This document shows, in pieces, positions 23,695 through 36,300 of a DNA stretch of 64,000 nt; position 1 is the first letter of the stretch, and every line of letters begins with the position of its first letter. A model generated the notes under the pieces. That model saw nothing but the letters and a program-made list of their open reading frames with translations. It ran no database searches and was not told the DNA's origin. The translations under genes were made by a program, and so were the position numbers. Source of the DNA: Brugia malayi (lineage: Eukaryota > Nematoda > Chromadorea > Rhabditida > Onchocercidae); the NCBI RefSeq assembly GCF_000002995.4, contig NW_025062475.1, positions 6,514,187 through 6,578,186 of the forward strand. Reading direction: 5' to 3'.

Positions 23695-26600
23695 ATGAAT
23701 TCATCTTGTCGCCATGGGACGGTCTTATCAACAAAGAATAAACTGCATTTACTACTTGCATTAGAACGCGAAGCTGAAAGAACAAGGTATATAATTTAGC
23801 TGTTTAAGAGTGACTCTTTCTATGGTTGCCTTGGTCAATGTAGACTTCTCCAACATATTTGAGATTATGTCAAACTGCAGTGATTGTCTGTATTAAATTA
23901 ATGGTTAAATTAACAAATTGAAGATTAAATTGTGAGTCCAGAATTGAGGCAGTAATTGTTTTATTATGTAGGTAGGGTATTTATTACATAAGAAGAGGTT
24001 TTCACTTCTGCGACCTGTATTGGTCGTTAGACATAATGTTGTTTACTTTGCATAAAACTATTTTGATTTTTTTAGTCTTAATTATTGAAAAATAAAATTA
24101 GTTAATCTTAAAGAGGCATAGAAGCTGAAGCAATGCAGTAATCATTTATAGGCTTTCTCAGTCATGGCGGCAAGTTATAATTTGGGTCTTGCCAACGATC
24201 TGTTTCCTTTTTGATGTGAGTTGTTTTGAATGTAACTGATTACGAGTCACATACATACATGCAAACGGATTTTTCTATCAAATTCCGTTTCTATAAAAAT
24301 CGGGATTTTTCTATCAAATTCCGTTTCTATCAAAATCCATTCCGATTTCATTCTAGATTTAGTTTTTCAAACTCTCTGGTTTTGCTTTTGGTTTTAACTA
24401 CATTCCTTTACTTTTAAATAAAGTAAGCGTATGCATATATATTTTTTTTAGATTTTCGCTTTAAATTGTGCTACTTGCACCAGTTTGATTTCTTTCTTAC
24501 TGCGATATGATAAAGCTTATTCAACGACATATGTGGTCGAGATCACAGCGCTCTTCATTTGCTTGTTGAATTTATCGGTATGTTTTTTCGAAGCAACAAA
24601 ATATTCGTACCGTGTCACAAGGGGATTGCCATCGGAATTTACACCGCAGCAAGTTTCTGCACGAAAAATCACTGATCAAAGTGAGGCTTTAATATTTCTA
24701 GAAGCAAATTTCTTGGCCTTAAGAATCTTTGCAGAAATATTTGTGTAATACTGAGAAAAAACTTGATGAGAAAATATTCATAGGGAAAGACTTGATTTCG
24801 CGGTTGTAATTTTTCCATGAGTGTACTGTCAGTCTAATATTTTGAATATTGGGAGTAATAATCTTCGTTGAATAAGTATTTTAACTTCATTTTCCAGATG
24901 GTTGCAACATTTCTTTATCTCAACCAAATAGAAATTTTATTGCACAGTGGCTTTCGGCTTTACATTTTGGCAACTGGTCAGCACAAGTTCCGAAAAATCC
25001 ATTTTCATCAAATTACATAAGGCATAATTTGACTAGCTCTCCAGTTGGATCATCGTTTAATAGGTTAGTTAATTTGAGAAAATTTTCATCAATTCTAAAA
25101 ATGATTTAATTGAATTAAATCCGTAATCTCTGCTTTCTCTTGGCAGTGAGATCTGATAATCCAAATGCCCATTTGAAGCAAATTCTGTACCGTTTTGTAT
25201 TTCCTCAAAAAAATCCCAAATATGCTAGAATTTACACTATATCCTGCTGTCAGAAATTTTTTTGGTTAATATCATATTGGTTATTATAATTTTCTTCAAT
25301 AACTTCCGAAGAAGTTTTTAGTCGCAAGTCAGGAAGTGCATTTGGCGACAGCGCCTTGTTCATGCATTCAACACCATTGATTGATCACCATTCTTCATAT
25401 GTAGAGAGACATCCAGGCCATTCTGTACCACTGTCTGCGAAAATTGGTTCAAGAACATCCCTTCGTAGTCGTCCGACATCTTCAATTCAAACAAATAAAC
25501 AGTTGGAAGAATATCTTCGAAAAAGGTTAAAAACATCGAGTCTCCAAATAAAATCATCACTTCTGAAATGTGGTTTCTACTTAGAGTGATTATTACCCAG
25601 CATGTTAATAATATACCTTGTCTTTAACGCTGTGGATATTTTGTAGAGAAAAATATACGAAGATTTTAAAGTCGTTCTGACAATAATACATTTTGTCGAG
25701 AGTTTCTTTATTACTCTCCTGAGCACGAAAATGTGAGATAGATCCACTTTCATGCTTTCATAATGAGGAAATTTAAAAATTAAGTATTTGGATTTGTTAA
25801 ACTTTGAAGGACAGAAATTTAACGCAGCTATGAACGTGCAAGGTAAAGCAACCTTGCTTTTCTTTATTTGGGAATGTAAAGCTTATGATGAAAGTCGAGT
25901 GAATAGCAAATTTCATATAAACCAAGAAAAAATAAATAAACTTCAAAGTTTTTCAGTCCTGGAAACAATGAATTACTCAAAAATGTCACAACATCTTTTT
26001 CAACATCGTTTGGTTCATTCTCATCTTCCAAATCCGAGCGTATCATTGGTATTTCTAAGCCATTTCGTTTGTCATCTTCCAAAAATAACAGTTATGAAGT
26101 TGGAACTGCTATGTATGATGATGAACAAGGGAGAGTGACGGGCGATGAAAATAGTGTTGTTTCTTTAGTGACAGGTGTTATTTGATTATGCAGTATGTAA
26201 TGTAATATCAGTTTTAATCTTGAAGACTGATACATTCGCTTAGAATGGAAAGTCCAAATTTTTGGAAACTTTAAATTTTGATAATTGAAGTGTTCGTCAA
26301 ATTATGTCAAACGTGTAAATTTGTCTTAATATGCTTTTATTATTAGTGTACTTTTGATGTACTCAAAGAAATGAAAAATGTCATGATATTCTTGTGGCAT
26401 CCATACTGTTGATGGCGATGGGGAAGAATCAATATTTGTGAAGCATAATAATCATATATGAATACATATATGTATGCAGGCAGTCGTATAATGGTGACTG
26501 ATAAACGCATATCATTATCGCCAATTCCACTGAATTTGATTGAAGTCGACAATGAATTAGCCGCTGGAGATGGCAAAGGTATAGCGAGTGATGGAACAGA

Positions 26601-28668
26601 TGTTGCGCGTAATGTTAACAACGATAGCATTACATTTCGTGTGAATCATAACGCTGCAAAGCGATCGTCAAAAGGAGGGCAAGGTTTTTATTTCTTTTAT
26701 TTTTTGGTATTCAATTTGATTTTGGTATTTAAAAAAATACGAGTATATCATAAGAAATAAAATGAAGTATTAATCTGTTTCTTTTGGCAAATGAGTATAG
26801 ATTGAAATGGAGTAATCATTTCAGGAGATAGAGTTTTTCAAAATTCAGTTTTTGTTTCAAAAATATAGCACTTTTATATATCGAAAACTTGCATTATATC
26901 TTTGTAAATGCACATACTTTGTTTGAATTCCTACCTGAAAAGTTTTTGATACCTAACTGAAGTTTGCAGGATTTACTCCGCCGTTGCTTCGTCGATCAGA
27001 AAATGAACGTCGTCGTCATTCTAGCTTGTCTCCACATTCACATTCTGGGAACCAATTTTCAAGTGTTGTGCAGTTAAACGGAATTGAAAGCAGTCCTATT
27101 GGCAAACAGATACCGATTACTTCTTCGGAAATATTGAATCAGTAAAAATTTTTGCTGCTCTACATTCTTTTGTTTTTTCTTATAGCTGGAAAAAGTTTTG
27201 GAAGATTAATAAAAGTCTTAAAACTGCTCAGGTTTTATATTGCAGATATAGAATGGACGCTGAAGGCTTCGCTGTCGCTGAACGTAATTTACGATCCTGG
27301 ATTTGTCAAACAATTCTACGCCCACTCCTTGTGAAGATTGATGAAATTAATGCTGTCTTTACAAAGGCATGTTTTTCGAATATCAAAAATTTTTTTCAAA
27401 TGATTAGTGGTATAAAATTAAGTAAATTAAGTGTAGAATAACCAGTAATTACCCATCAATGAATTACTTTTTTTGGAATTATATAAATAGTAACCAAATA
27501 AATAGGTGCAAACCTACTGTTGATCTCAAATTGAGTTTTATAATCTCAAAGATATCACCATCCAATAAAAACTAAGTCTACACTAAGTGTCAGTGGTATA
27601 AACCAAAAATTTCAGTCCCATGCACATTTGCACTTGAAAATCGGTCACTCATCTGTAGAGGCACTTCAAACTGCTGCTTCATCGAAGAGTGATTTACTGA
27701 AGTCAGCTCTTCCATATATTTTACCGTATCTCAAAATACACGAAAAACAATCTTATTTGATTAAAAGGTGTCGGGAATTGTGTGCTGATGTCTGTATGAA
27801 AAATTACAACTGGCAAGGTGGGGGATATGAACTTGTTGAAAGGAAAGAAGAAGGTTGTTATTTTAATTTTTCCGTTTGGATTACATTTCTTTTTTGTTTT
27901 GAGTCTAAAAATTTTATTGATATTTAAACTAATTTATTTATGGTATCTGAAAACTAATTATGATTTTGAGAAACTTCTTGATTAATTGAGGAATGTCATT
28001 TTTTTTGTTTCAGGTGAACAAGATTATTCACCAACAGAACGTGTATGGGGCCCTCATTTACCAACAGATGCTCAGCTTATTTGGTCGTGGTTCTCAATTT
28101 ACATGGATGCACGGTAAATCAAGTCTTAATTCCTATCTGTGCATTTTATGATTACTACTAAAGTTAAGTGCTAAATCATGGTTTTATTTAAAAGCATAAA
28201 TGAATGCTTTTCATGAAAAAGTAATATGATAAGTTCACTTGAAGTCAAAAAAGAATGGGAACAAATCTTTTTACAGAATGGGAACAAATCCTTTGATAAG
28301 TGATATTGAAATGCCATTTTCGTCAGTTTTCTATCTGAAGAAACCCGCAAAGCCATCACCACTGCAGTGTATGAAAAAATCTTTCTATATTTATCAGGTA
28401 TTTTTTGTAAATTAAGTCCGTTGGTACAACAATTAGGCTTTGAAACATTCATTAGATTTACCAAAGTTTTCAGAGCAGCATTCATCCTCCACACTTTGCA
28501 TTAGTATTGGATGGTGGCCGTGAACGTTTCGAAGTTGATCGCGGCACAAGAAATCTTTGGCGAACAATTTTACTTTTCATACAACATATTCGGTTGTTTA
28601 ATGAAGGACAGCTTGGTAGTATAAAAATTGATGAAAATGGCATTAATCTTGCTTGCGTTCTGGAGTAG
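23695..28668 (+). CDS. TMEM209: TMEM209 homologue (Cytochrome b561 N-terminal domain family)
   Basis: TMEM209 is a nuclear-envelope membrane protein linked to nucleoporin NUP205 in mammals. Exons: 23695-23786, about 24484-24680, 24898-25063, 25322-25525, 25957-26174, 26480-26683, 26970-27141, 27246-27366, 27616-27853, 28014-28113, 28277-28397 and 28474-28668 (stop TAG). This gives 675 residues. Two hydrophobic segments near the N-terminus (exon 2) match the family, then a long Ser-rich linker, then the conserved C-terminal domain: RMDAEGFAVAERNLRSWICQ, HLPTDAQLIWSWFSIYMDAR, HPPHFALVLDGG, LWRTILLFIQHIRLFNEGQLG. One uncertainty: the family alignment suggests exon 2 begins at 24452 (IFALNCATCTSLIS), which would need exon 1 to end in another phase or a small unplaced exon; starting at 24484 keeps phase. 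The intron after 27366 appears to use a GC donor. Confidence 0.92.
24268..24339. repeat. 36-bp direct duplication
   Basis: Two near-identical 36-bp units sharing GATTTTTCTATCAAATTCCG, in the first intron of TMEM209. Probably a recent tandem slip; no coding effect. Confidence 0.85.
28251..28293. repeat. 23-bp tandem duplication at a TMEM209 splice acceptor
   Basis: AGAATGGGAACAAATC occurs at 28251 and again at 28275, so the start of exon 28277-28397 and its AG have been copied just upstream. The upstream copy also follows an AG, but its use would add 23 nt and break the frame, so the downstream acceptor (TTTTTACAG) is taken as the real one. Confidence 0.8.
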
Positions 28669-30366
28669 ATGCTGTTAAAATTGATAATGACAGGAACCTT
28701 TTAAGTTTGAAATGGAAATCGTAGCGTCTTAATAATGCACAATATACACCATACCAATATGCCTTGTTAGTGATATAATAACAATGGTGTTATTGTTGAC
28801 CTGTGGAAGCAAAATTATTAGCGTCGGTTATGCTTAGTTTATGAAATTGCAGTTGGATTATTGAATCTTTATTTAAATAATACGCTTTAAAATGAAAAAT
28901 ACCAGTAAACAAAGTAGCCAGGGAAAAAATATTTTTCCGGTATTATCTATTTTTGGAGGAAAAAGCGGTTACTCTCTCTTTTGTTAGTATATGATTTATA
29001 TGTGTTAAGGATTGACATTACAACGGATCTTCATTTTGATATACAACAAATGCTTGTAGTATAAGGATTTTAACAAAATCATGTCAAAAAATCAGCTTGA
29101 GAATTTAGTGAAATGATTCATGGCGTTGATAAGATGTGCTTACAATTTGAATCATTTTTTTCCATAAATTTATTTAGAGTTTCGTAGTTTTGAAATTTGT
29201 GTCCCGCACTTGCTTGTCAAATTTGCTACAAATTTCCAAAAGTAGAAAATTAGATTTTCTTCCTTTTTCTCCTTACTTTCCAAAATTATCCTTCTTCTAT
29301 GATATTTTTCGATTGATGATTTAAATTTCCAGTGGCTGGATAGTTTATTATACATATTTACACCATGTAGATTTCAGATTTCCTAAAAATTTAGTTGATT
29401 TGCTCAGTCGTTTTAAATTGCTTCGTCTGTTCTTTCTGAACAGATCAGAGCACAAGAACCATAACATTTTAACACACATTACTTAGTCCGTTTTTCTCAT
29501 GAATGTTGCGATCTCTATTTATTCGTCAGTATATTTCGTTGCAATGTTGCCTCATCTGAATCAGCAGGTTATGGAGAATCAAGGGATTTCAGTCTTTTGG
29601 AAAAGCATTCAAATCCTTCTATACTATATTGTCACCGTTTTTCTGGAAAATATTCCCACAATAGAAGGATTGTTGTATTCCCAACTGTGATGTTTCCATA
29701 GATTTTTTGTTATGGACTTGTCAGATTTATTTTGATTTGTGTTTAAAATTAGATTTCACATTTCCACAAATGTTTCACTTTACATTTACATTGTCTTTTC
29801 GTTAATGGAGCGAAACTGTGTTGTATCTCGGACTGCAATGATGTTATATCTCAGTACTGCAATGATTTAAACAAGATGTATAGATGGGATGTTTGTAAAG
29901 AAAAGTAAATGGTAGCTGTAAGTAAATATATTGGAAGATGTTGGTAGAAATTATTTAATAAAAATAAGGAAAAAGCGGAAACTGAGATCACGGAGAAAGG
30001 AGGTACAAACAGGGAGAATTCATATCACGGACATGAATATACAGAAGTGTCACCATAATTACTTTTGGTACTACTAGAGAATGGTCTTTTGAGACCGAGT
30101 TTCTACGCTAGAACAACCATTACTACTAGAGTTTGTAATACGGCGAAGATCACTATGACTATCACTAATACCAATGGTTCCTTCGATGCCTGTTACTAGT
30201 TCTACAACTGTGCCATATGTAGTCCCATGCTAGCCCAGCACCGAATCAAATCATTATTTCTGTTAGTCTTATCATCATTAGTTTATCATTACATTATAGC
30301 TCATAAAATGATCATCATCACCACTACTTTTGCTTTAACTACAGATATCACTTCACTTAACAGTCG
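28669..30366. other. convergent 3' intergenic region
   Basis: TMEM209 (+) ends at 28668 and the EPAC gene (-) ends at 30367. The 1.7 kb between should hold both 3' UTRs. No exon or RNA gene was recognised. Confidence 0.5.
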
Positions 30367-33300
30367 CTAGAGATGTTTTCTTTTCGATGGTTCAATTTGA
30401 TAAGATAATTCCATCATACGCCGCTGATTGTCGATCACTTTGAAATTCCTACAAAAAGTATCGAAAAAGTGTCGCCGATGAACAAAGTGTAATCGATAAA
30501 AAATAGATTTTTGAAAAGATTGGAAAATCTCGAACAATTTGCAAGATCTTATACATTCTAAAAAATTCTAAGAGAATGTCAGTGAGTAATAATTCCGTAG
30601 CATACACAATAAGATGAACCACTATCTCAATAATGAAAAAAAAAAAAAAAAAAAAACCTACCTAACAAGGTTTTTTGACTTGAAAACCTTCCGTTCGTAA
30701 GCAATAACTAAAAAAAAGTGGTTCAAATTATTATGTTGTACTAGACATATTGAGAACAATGCCAAATATTAGCAGCACTGATAGATGTCCTAAGTACTAA
30801 AACACAGTGAGAATGATGCGACGAACACCATGCAAGTATTATTCGGCAACATGATTCATACTATCCCAAAATCTTTCCTGATAAATTAGAAACAATAGTT
30901 ATAACAGTAGTTATATAAATACCTGGATATTTGCATTGTCTAAAGCCTCGCAAAATGTTAGCAATCATATGCTGCAATCACATCAAATATTTGAAATAAT
31001 TCCTTCAGGATTAATCTCGAGATAAAGTTGAATCAAAGGAGGCATAAACAATGAAAAAATCACTTTTTAAAAAAAATTCTTCATGCTATTCTATTGATCC
31101 AATAATGAAATGAACGGCAAAGAAAATGATACTTTGACATTGGCTAGTATTAAATATAATTTGGAATGCAATTCGAAAAGTGTGAAAAATGAGATGAAAA
31201 GAGCTTGAAAGCTAGTTTAATGCCCGATTTCACAAGATTCATGGAAGCGGCTGCAAACAACCTCTTTATCAAAATGTTTAAATCCTGCATATGAAACACG
31301 CAGTGATTACTTCTGATAAAAAGAAGAGTCACAAATGTTGATAATAGAGAAGAATACATGCTGTGAATGTGGTACTTACCATTTTCTCGAAATTAATTAA
31401 ACCAGCGAAATAGGTCTTATTGCCTTCGTGTGTAAATGTTAAATCTTTAAGGAGCAGTGGGATAAATGGCACCGTTGGTGCACTCATGTTGGCTGTAAGC
31501 ATCCGATAAGCACGATGATTACGGCACGGATCAAGCAGTTCTTCGAATTCCGCGTACTGTTGTTTCAATTTAGATGGAAGTTTCTGAAATCAGTAAAGTA
31601 TCACATCCAAAATTTGATGGAGCACTGCCGCTATCCAATGTGTCTTTTTCATCTCTTATTTAAGACTTGAATCTTAGATGTATTTAAGGTTAAAGCACTT
31701 TCAATATTTCGAACCTTTACGATAACCGTAAAAAAAACACGATAAAAGAAAAAGTTCTTTTGATAAACTCACATCCCAAAGATGACTGATTCGACTAACA
31801 GCGATATTACTGAGACCTAGGATAATCGCAAACAATGATAACAAGTCCTTGTTTTCTTTTGCGCTGCAGAATTCACATACTTTATTTTTTGCCGTTCAGT
31901 AAAATTAAGGTGTGAAGCAAGTCAAAGTCGAGTTTTAAAATAAACTTCAATTAGGTAATGAAATTAAAGTGTGCACTAAAACGAAAAAAAATGAAAAATT
32001 TATGTTTCCAAATCTATCAACCGAAACATTTATTATTTTGTTCAAAATTATACAAAACTCACTGCGCAGCAATTTTGATAAATTTTTTGAGAACGGAAAG
32101 ACGTTTCGTATTGCTCTGAGCAAGCAACACTTCAGTTGTTGTCCAAAATTGTACCTCGTTAAAACGACGCATTAAAAGATCCAAATTTGATGTTATCCGA
32201 TTGGGAAACTGCTCTCGTCCAAATACCTTAAATAATTCGAGAATTCCGGAAGTTTTTTAAGACTGAGTAAGCCTTTGAAAATTTCCTATTTCCTTCAAAC
32301 AGTTTAATAGAAAAGTAATTCAGGATCAAAACCTGAGTGATAAGTTCGATATCATCAGTTGCTTCTAACAGCTGGGTATGAAATATGAGCAACTGTTGGG
32401 CAATATCAGTACTACTTAAATAGTCCAGTAATGAGGTATGGATGCCTTCCGATGGACTATATTGCTGCGGCAGCGGAGCCTGAAGTATCTTTTATGAATC
32501 CTTTATTGACACCGAAGAAAATCAACAGCTATTGTGTAATATTATGATTAGAATTTGAATGTTAATGAAGTAAAATTGATAATGAATTGCTAGTTTCAAT
32601 TAAACTCAATTCAGATTTCTTGTAAAGTAGTCTACCCGAGCACTAGAAGTTACCAAAGTTTCGATTTCGTCGTTGTGAGCGACGTACAAAAGTCCATTCA
32701 GTGAAATCATTGTCGGAATACTGATATCATTCGGTGAAAAGACTATTCTTTCTGAAAACATCAAAGCGCCATTTGAGAAAGAAAATCTACTGAAATTTGT
32801 GATTATCGCAACTACGTATTTTCCTCAAAGTTTCCAGAAAATTGAACTGAGCTTTGAAATGAGTTTTAACCATCTATATGAAATGTGCGATCTATTCTAT
32901 GGTATAAACGAGTGATTATTTCTGATTTACATTGTTATTTTCATTTTATGACAATGAATTTCTAAACTTGTGTTAAGTAGTGAGAAATAAGATTTCAAAG
33001 ATTTCTACACCAAATGCTTTTTCTATCTTTAAAAAAATAATGAAATGTTTTGTATTTGTAATTACAATTGTTGAGAATCTGAATTACAGGTAGATTTGAA
33101 TTTTAAAATTCTCAATAACTTGCAAAATCTCCATTACCTCCATTGCTTTTCACTTCAACTAAATGCAATTCTTCGCTAGAACCGCTGTATCGAATTTTTG
33201 TTTTTGCCATTTCACAGATATCAGCAGCAGTTTTATCAAGTCTTATGCTCATTACAAAAGAACTTGTGTCAGATAGGTAAATTACTTGGTTACCTGAAGA

Positions 33301-36300
33301 GAATAACCAATAAATATACCTTCACTGAACGAAGAATAACAATGTGAAAAATTGCGGAAATATTCAGTGATTGGAGGAACGAAACAAGAAGTGCGATGTA
33401 AGCTAGAGTGAATGTGAACAAAGAAACAAGAAAAGATGAATAAAAGTGGCAAAGGGAACCAACAGGTATCAAATGGTAGTACGGGGTTTGGTGCAGGAGC
33501 ATGGCTGCAATAAATACCACAGTCAAGTACCACTGATGAGTGCCTGTTAATCGTTTGCATAGCATTTTCACGAAGTTGTCGAATTGTGCACATTGGTTCC
33601 AGATTTGACAACATCTCTGGGAATTGTCGACTGTCTTCCAAAACATAACAATACAATTCCTACAACTGACTTTTCGATTTCTTTGCTCGCTATTTTTACT
33701 TCCGGAGATATGTTATCTCAACTATTTAACTTATTTCTTATCACTTATTTCTTCTTTTGCAGATTGGCATTACTATATACCTGTAAACTATTTACTCACT
33801 ACAAAAAGAGTAATCAGCTGTTCCATGATTAGAATCTTTTTCTGATAAATTAACTCAGTCACAATGCGTAAAGAAGAACTGAATAATCGACCTCAACGAA
33901 ACTATTAGATGCAGGATCAAGGAAGAATCGTAAACCAAGAATTTGTACCCATAAATTCAAAAAGGCAACCACACGTCGTTTTGCAACAATTTTATGCTCA
34001 TAATCATCTATTGGCAGAGTACCATCCACTCCAACCTAAACAAAAAAAAAAAAAAAAAAAAAAAAAGGCTAGTGTAAGATTCATAAGTTATAAGATCTGG
34101 CAAACTGAATGTATGCCATTATCAATAAATAAATTGAGAAGAAAGCAATGTTGGTAAAATATTCAGATATGTGACATTTTGCAAATGATTGAAAGCTTAA
34201 AAAAAATTCTGAGAAACTTACAGTAGAACCACGCATGTAATAATTTTTAAGATAACTGCATAAAATGTTCACAGGCATATGAGTGATATGAGTGAGAATG
34301 AAATCCTCCAAAAATGTATCCACTAAGCCATCATCTGTTTGCGCATCAATTCGAGTTTCCAGCAAATATTCTACAGTTTTCTCCGGCATTCCGGCCATCA
34401 CAGAGTAACTAGAATCTATTTTTAATGGATAGATAATTCTGGATAATCTTTGTAACTTAATAATGTTTTCATTCGTTAATCCTTGAATCGACTTAACTGC
34501 TATTTAATGCTTCAGTTTTTTTTTCTTTTTTTTTTAATAGAACTATTTATATGCTTGATTTTTTGTCATCTAAAACCGTAGACGATAAAGCAAGTTAATG
34601 GTAGAATTAATTAATCAAAAAGACATCTGTGAAACTTTTGAAAACAAAAATGAACAACTGCGAGTCTTTTGCAAAATAATGGCAGGATTTGCTACGAAAA
34701 ACAAAAAAGTTCTTTAAAACTAACTGAGTTCAGGTATCAAATGGAAACAAACTGGCCCAACACACGCCCCAGATAAATATTTGTGATTAATCAATTTTTC
34801 AACATACCAAAAAATATACATTTCAAATTTTGAGAAAAAATGTTTCCCTCAAACTATTAAAAGTTCATAAACGCCTTCTTAAAGTTTCTGTTCTTCAAAA
34901 AAAAAAAAAGTGAAAAACTGATTCTAAAGCGATTCGTGGTCACTTCAAATTATACCAAAGAAAAATATAAACATGAATAGATCACGACTGAAGTTCCCAA
35001 AGATTGTTCAAAATTAGAAATGATAAAATTGGAACTCGATAAGATTGACAAATAGACAAACAAAAATTTAAAACTTAAGTGTTTAATGTTGCTTGCCTTT
35101 CCTCCCCGACTTTACTCAATACTAAATAACGACGAATGCTAACTGTAAAAAATTTAATGTTTCCGTAATTAGTAAAATTAATAAGAAATGAACAATTATT
35201 TAATAAAAACAAATGCTAAGTGTTACTAATTCATATAAAGAAAATCATCACCAACCAGCATCTTGGCCTTATATCTGTAGACAGATTTCTGGTAGCATCT
35301 ATTGCTGTAGCATTAATTGCAACTGCTACAGAACCGTGATAAGTGTCGTTAAACGTTCTGTACTCGGTATTCATCTTCTCCAACACGAGCACATCTTGCC
35401 CGTGTTCTTTCAACCGCACCGTATTCGCTTCGACATCTCTTAAAATTCTGCAAAAAAAGTTATGTAGAGTCTAACTGCTTAATTCTTGAGATAAGAAAGA
35501 TAAAGGATTATTAAGATAATAAGATTTGATTTACACTTCGTATAGTACAAATATCATGAAAGACAACAGCAACAATATCATTCAAGTTTAGCGCCATTCT
35601 ATCTTGGATTGAAAAAATCAATTTCATTTTCTCGAGAATACAATGAAGTGCCATTAAGAGCTAATATTAGGATGTGGTCCACTTCTGGCAAAAAAAAGTC
35701 CAATCTTTATTCAGAGACGAAGTTGACATTTGACATTCTTTAAATAGAAGACAAGAAACAATTTCTTTGCTCCAACGATCTTTTGGCAAGTAATCTGGCA
35801 AGTACGAAAAATTAAAATTCTCTGGATGCTTCCTATAGCAGGAAAATAATTAGAAAAGCATTAGAAATGTGTGAGCGAGGCAAAATAACTTATCAGTGTG
35901 ATAACAAATGCACTTTAGTAACAGGTAGAATAACAAATGAGACGCATGTAGAAAGGAGAAAATTTGAGAACAGGATGAATACTAGCAAAATTTTCGCAGT
36001 GGAAAAATTTTAAGCACTGCCTCTTGATATTACTATGCTTGAGTGAACACTGCTCACTTGTTTCTTCCAGCTTTTCCTATAGAACTATTTCGGGATTTTT
36101 TTTTTATATGCTAAAATACTGATATTAACAACTGTTAATATCTCTTTGTTAAGCTACTATTAATTGACTCATTACTGGTATTAATTCCGATTTTGATTAG
36201 TTTCAATATTCAGTGGATGGTACACTGATCAGGAACAGTCCAGATTTATCACAGTGATTCAGAAAACAAAACGGAATCGACAAAACAAATTCACAAAATT

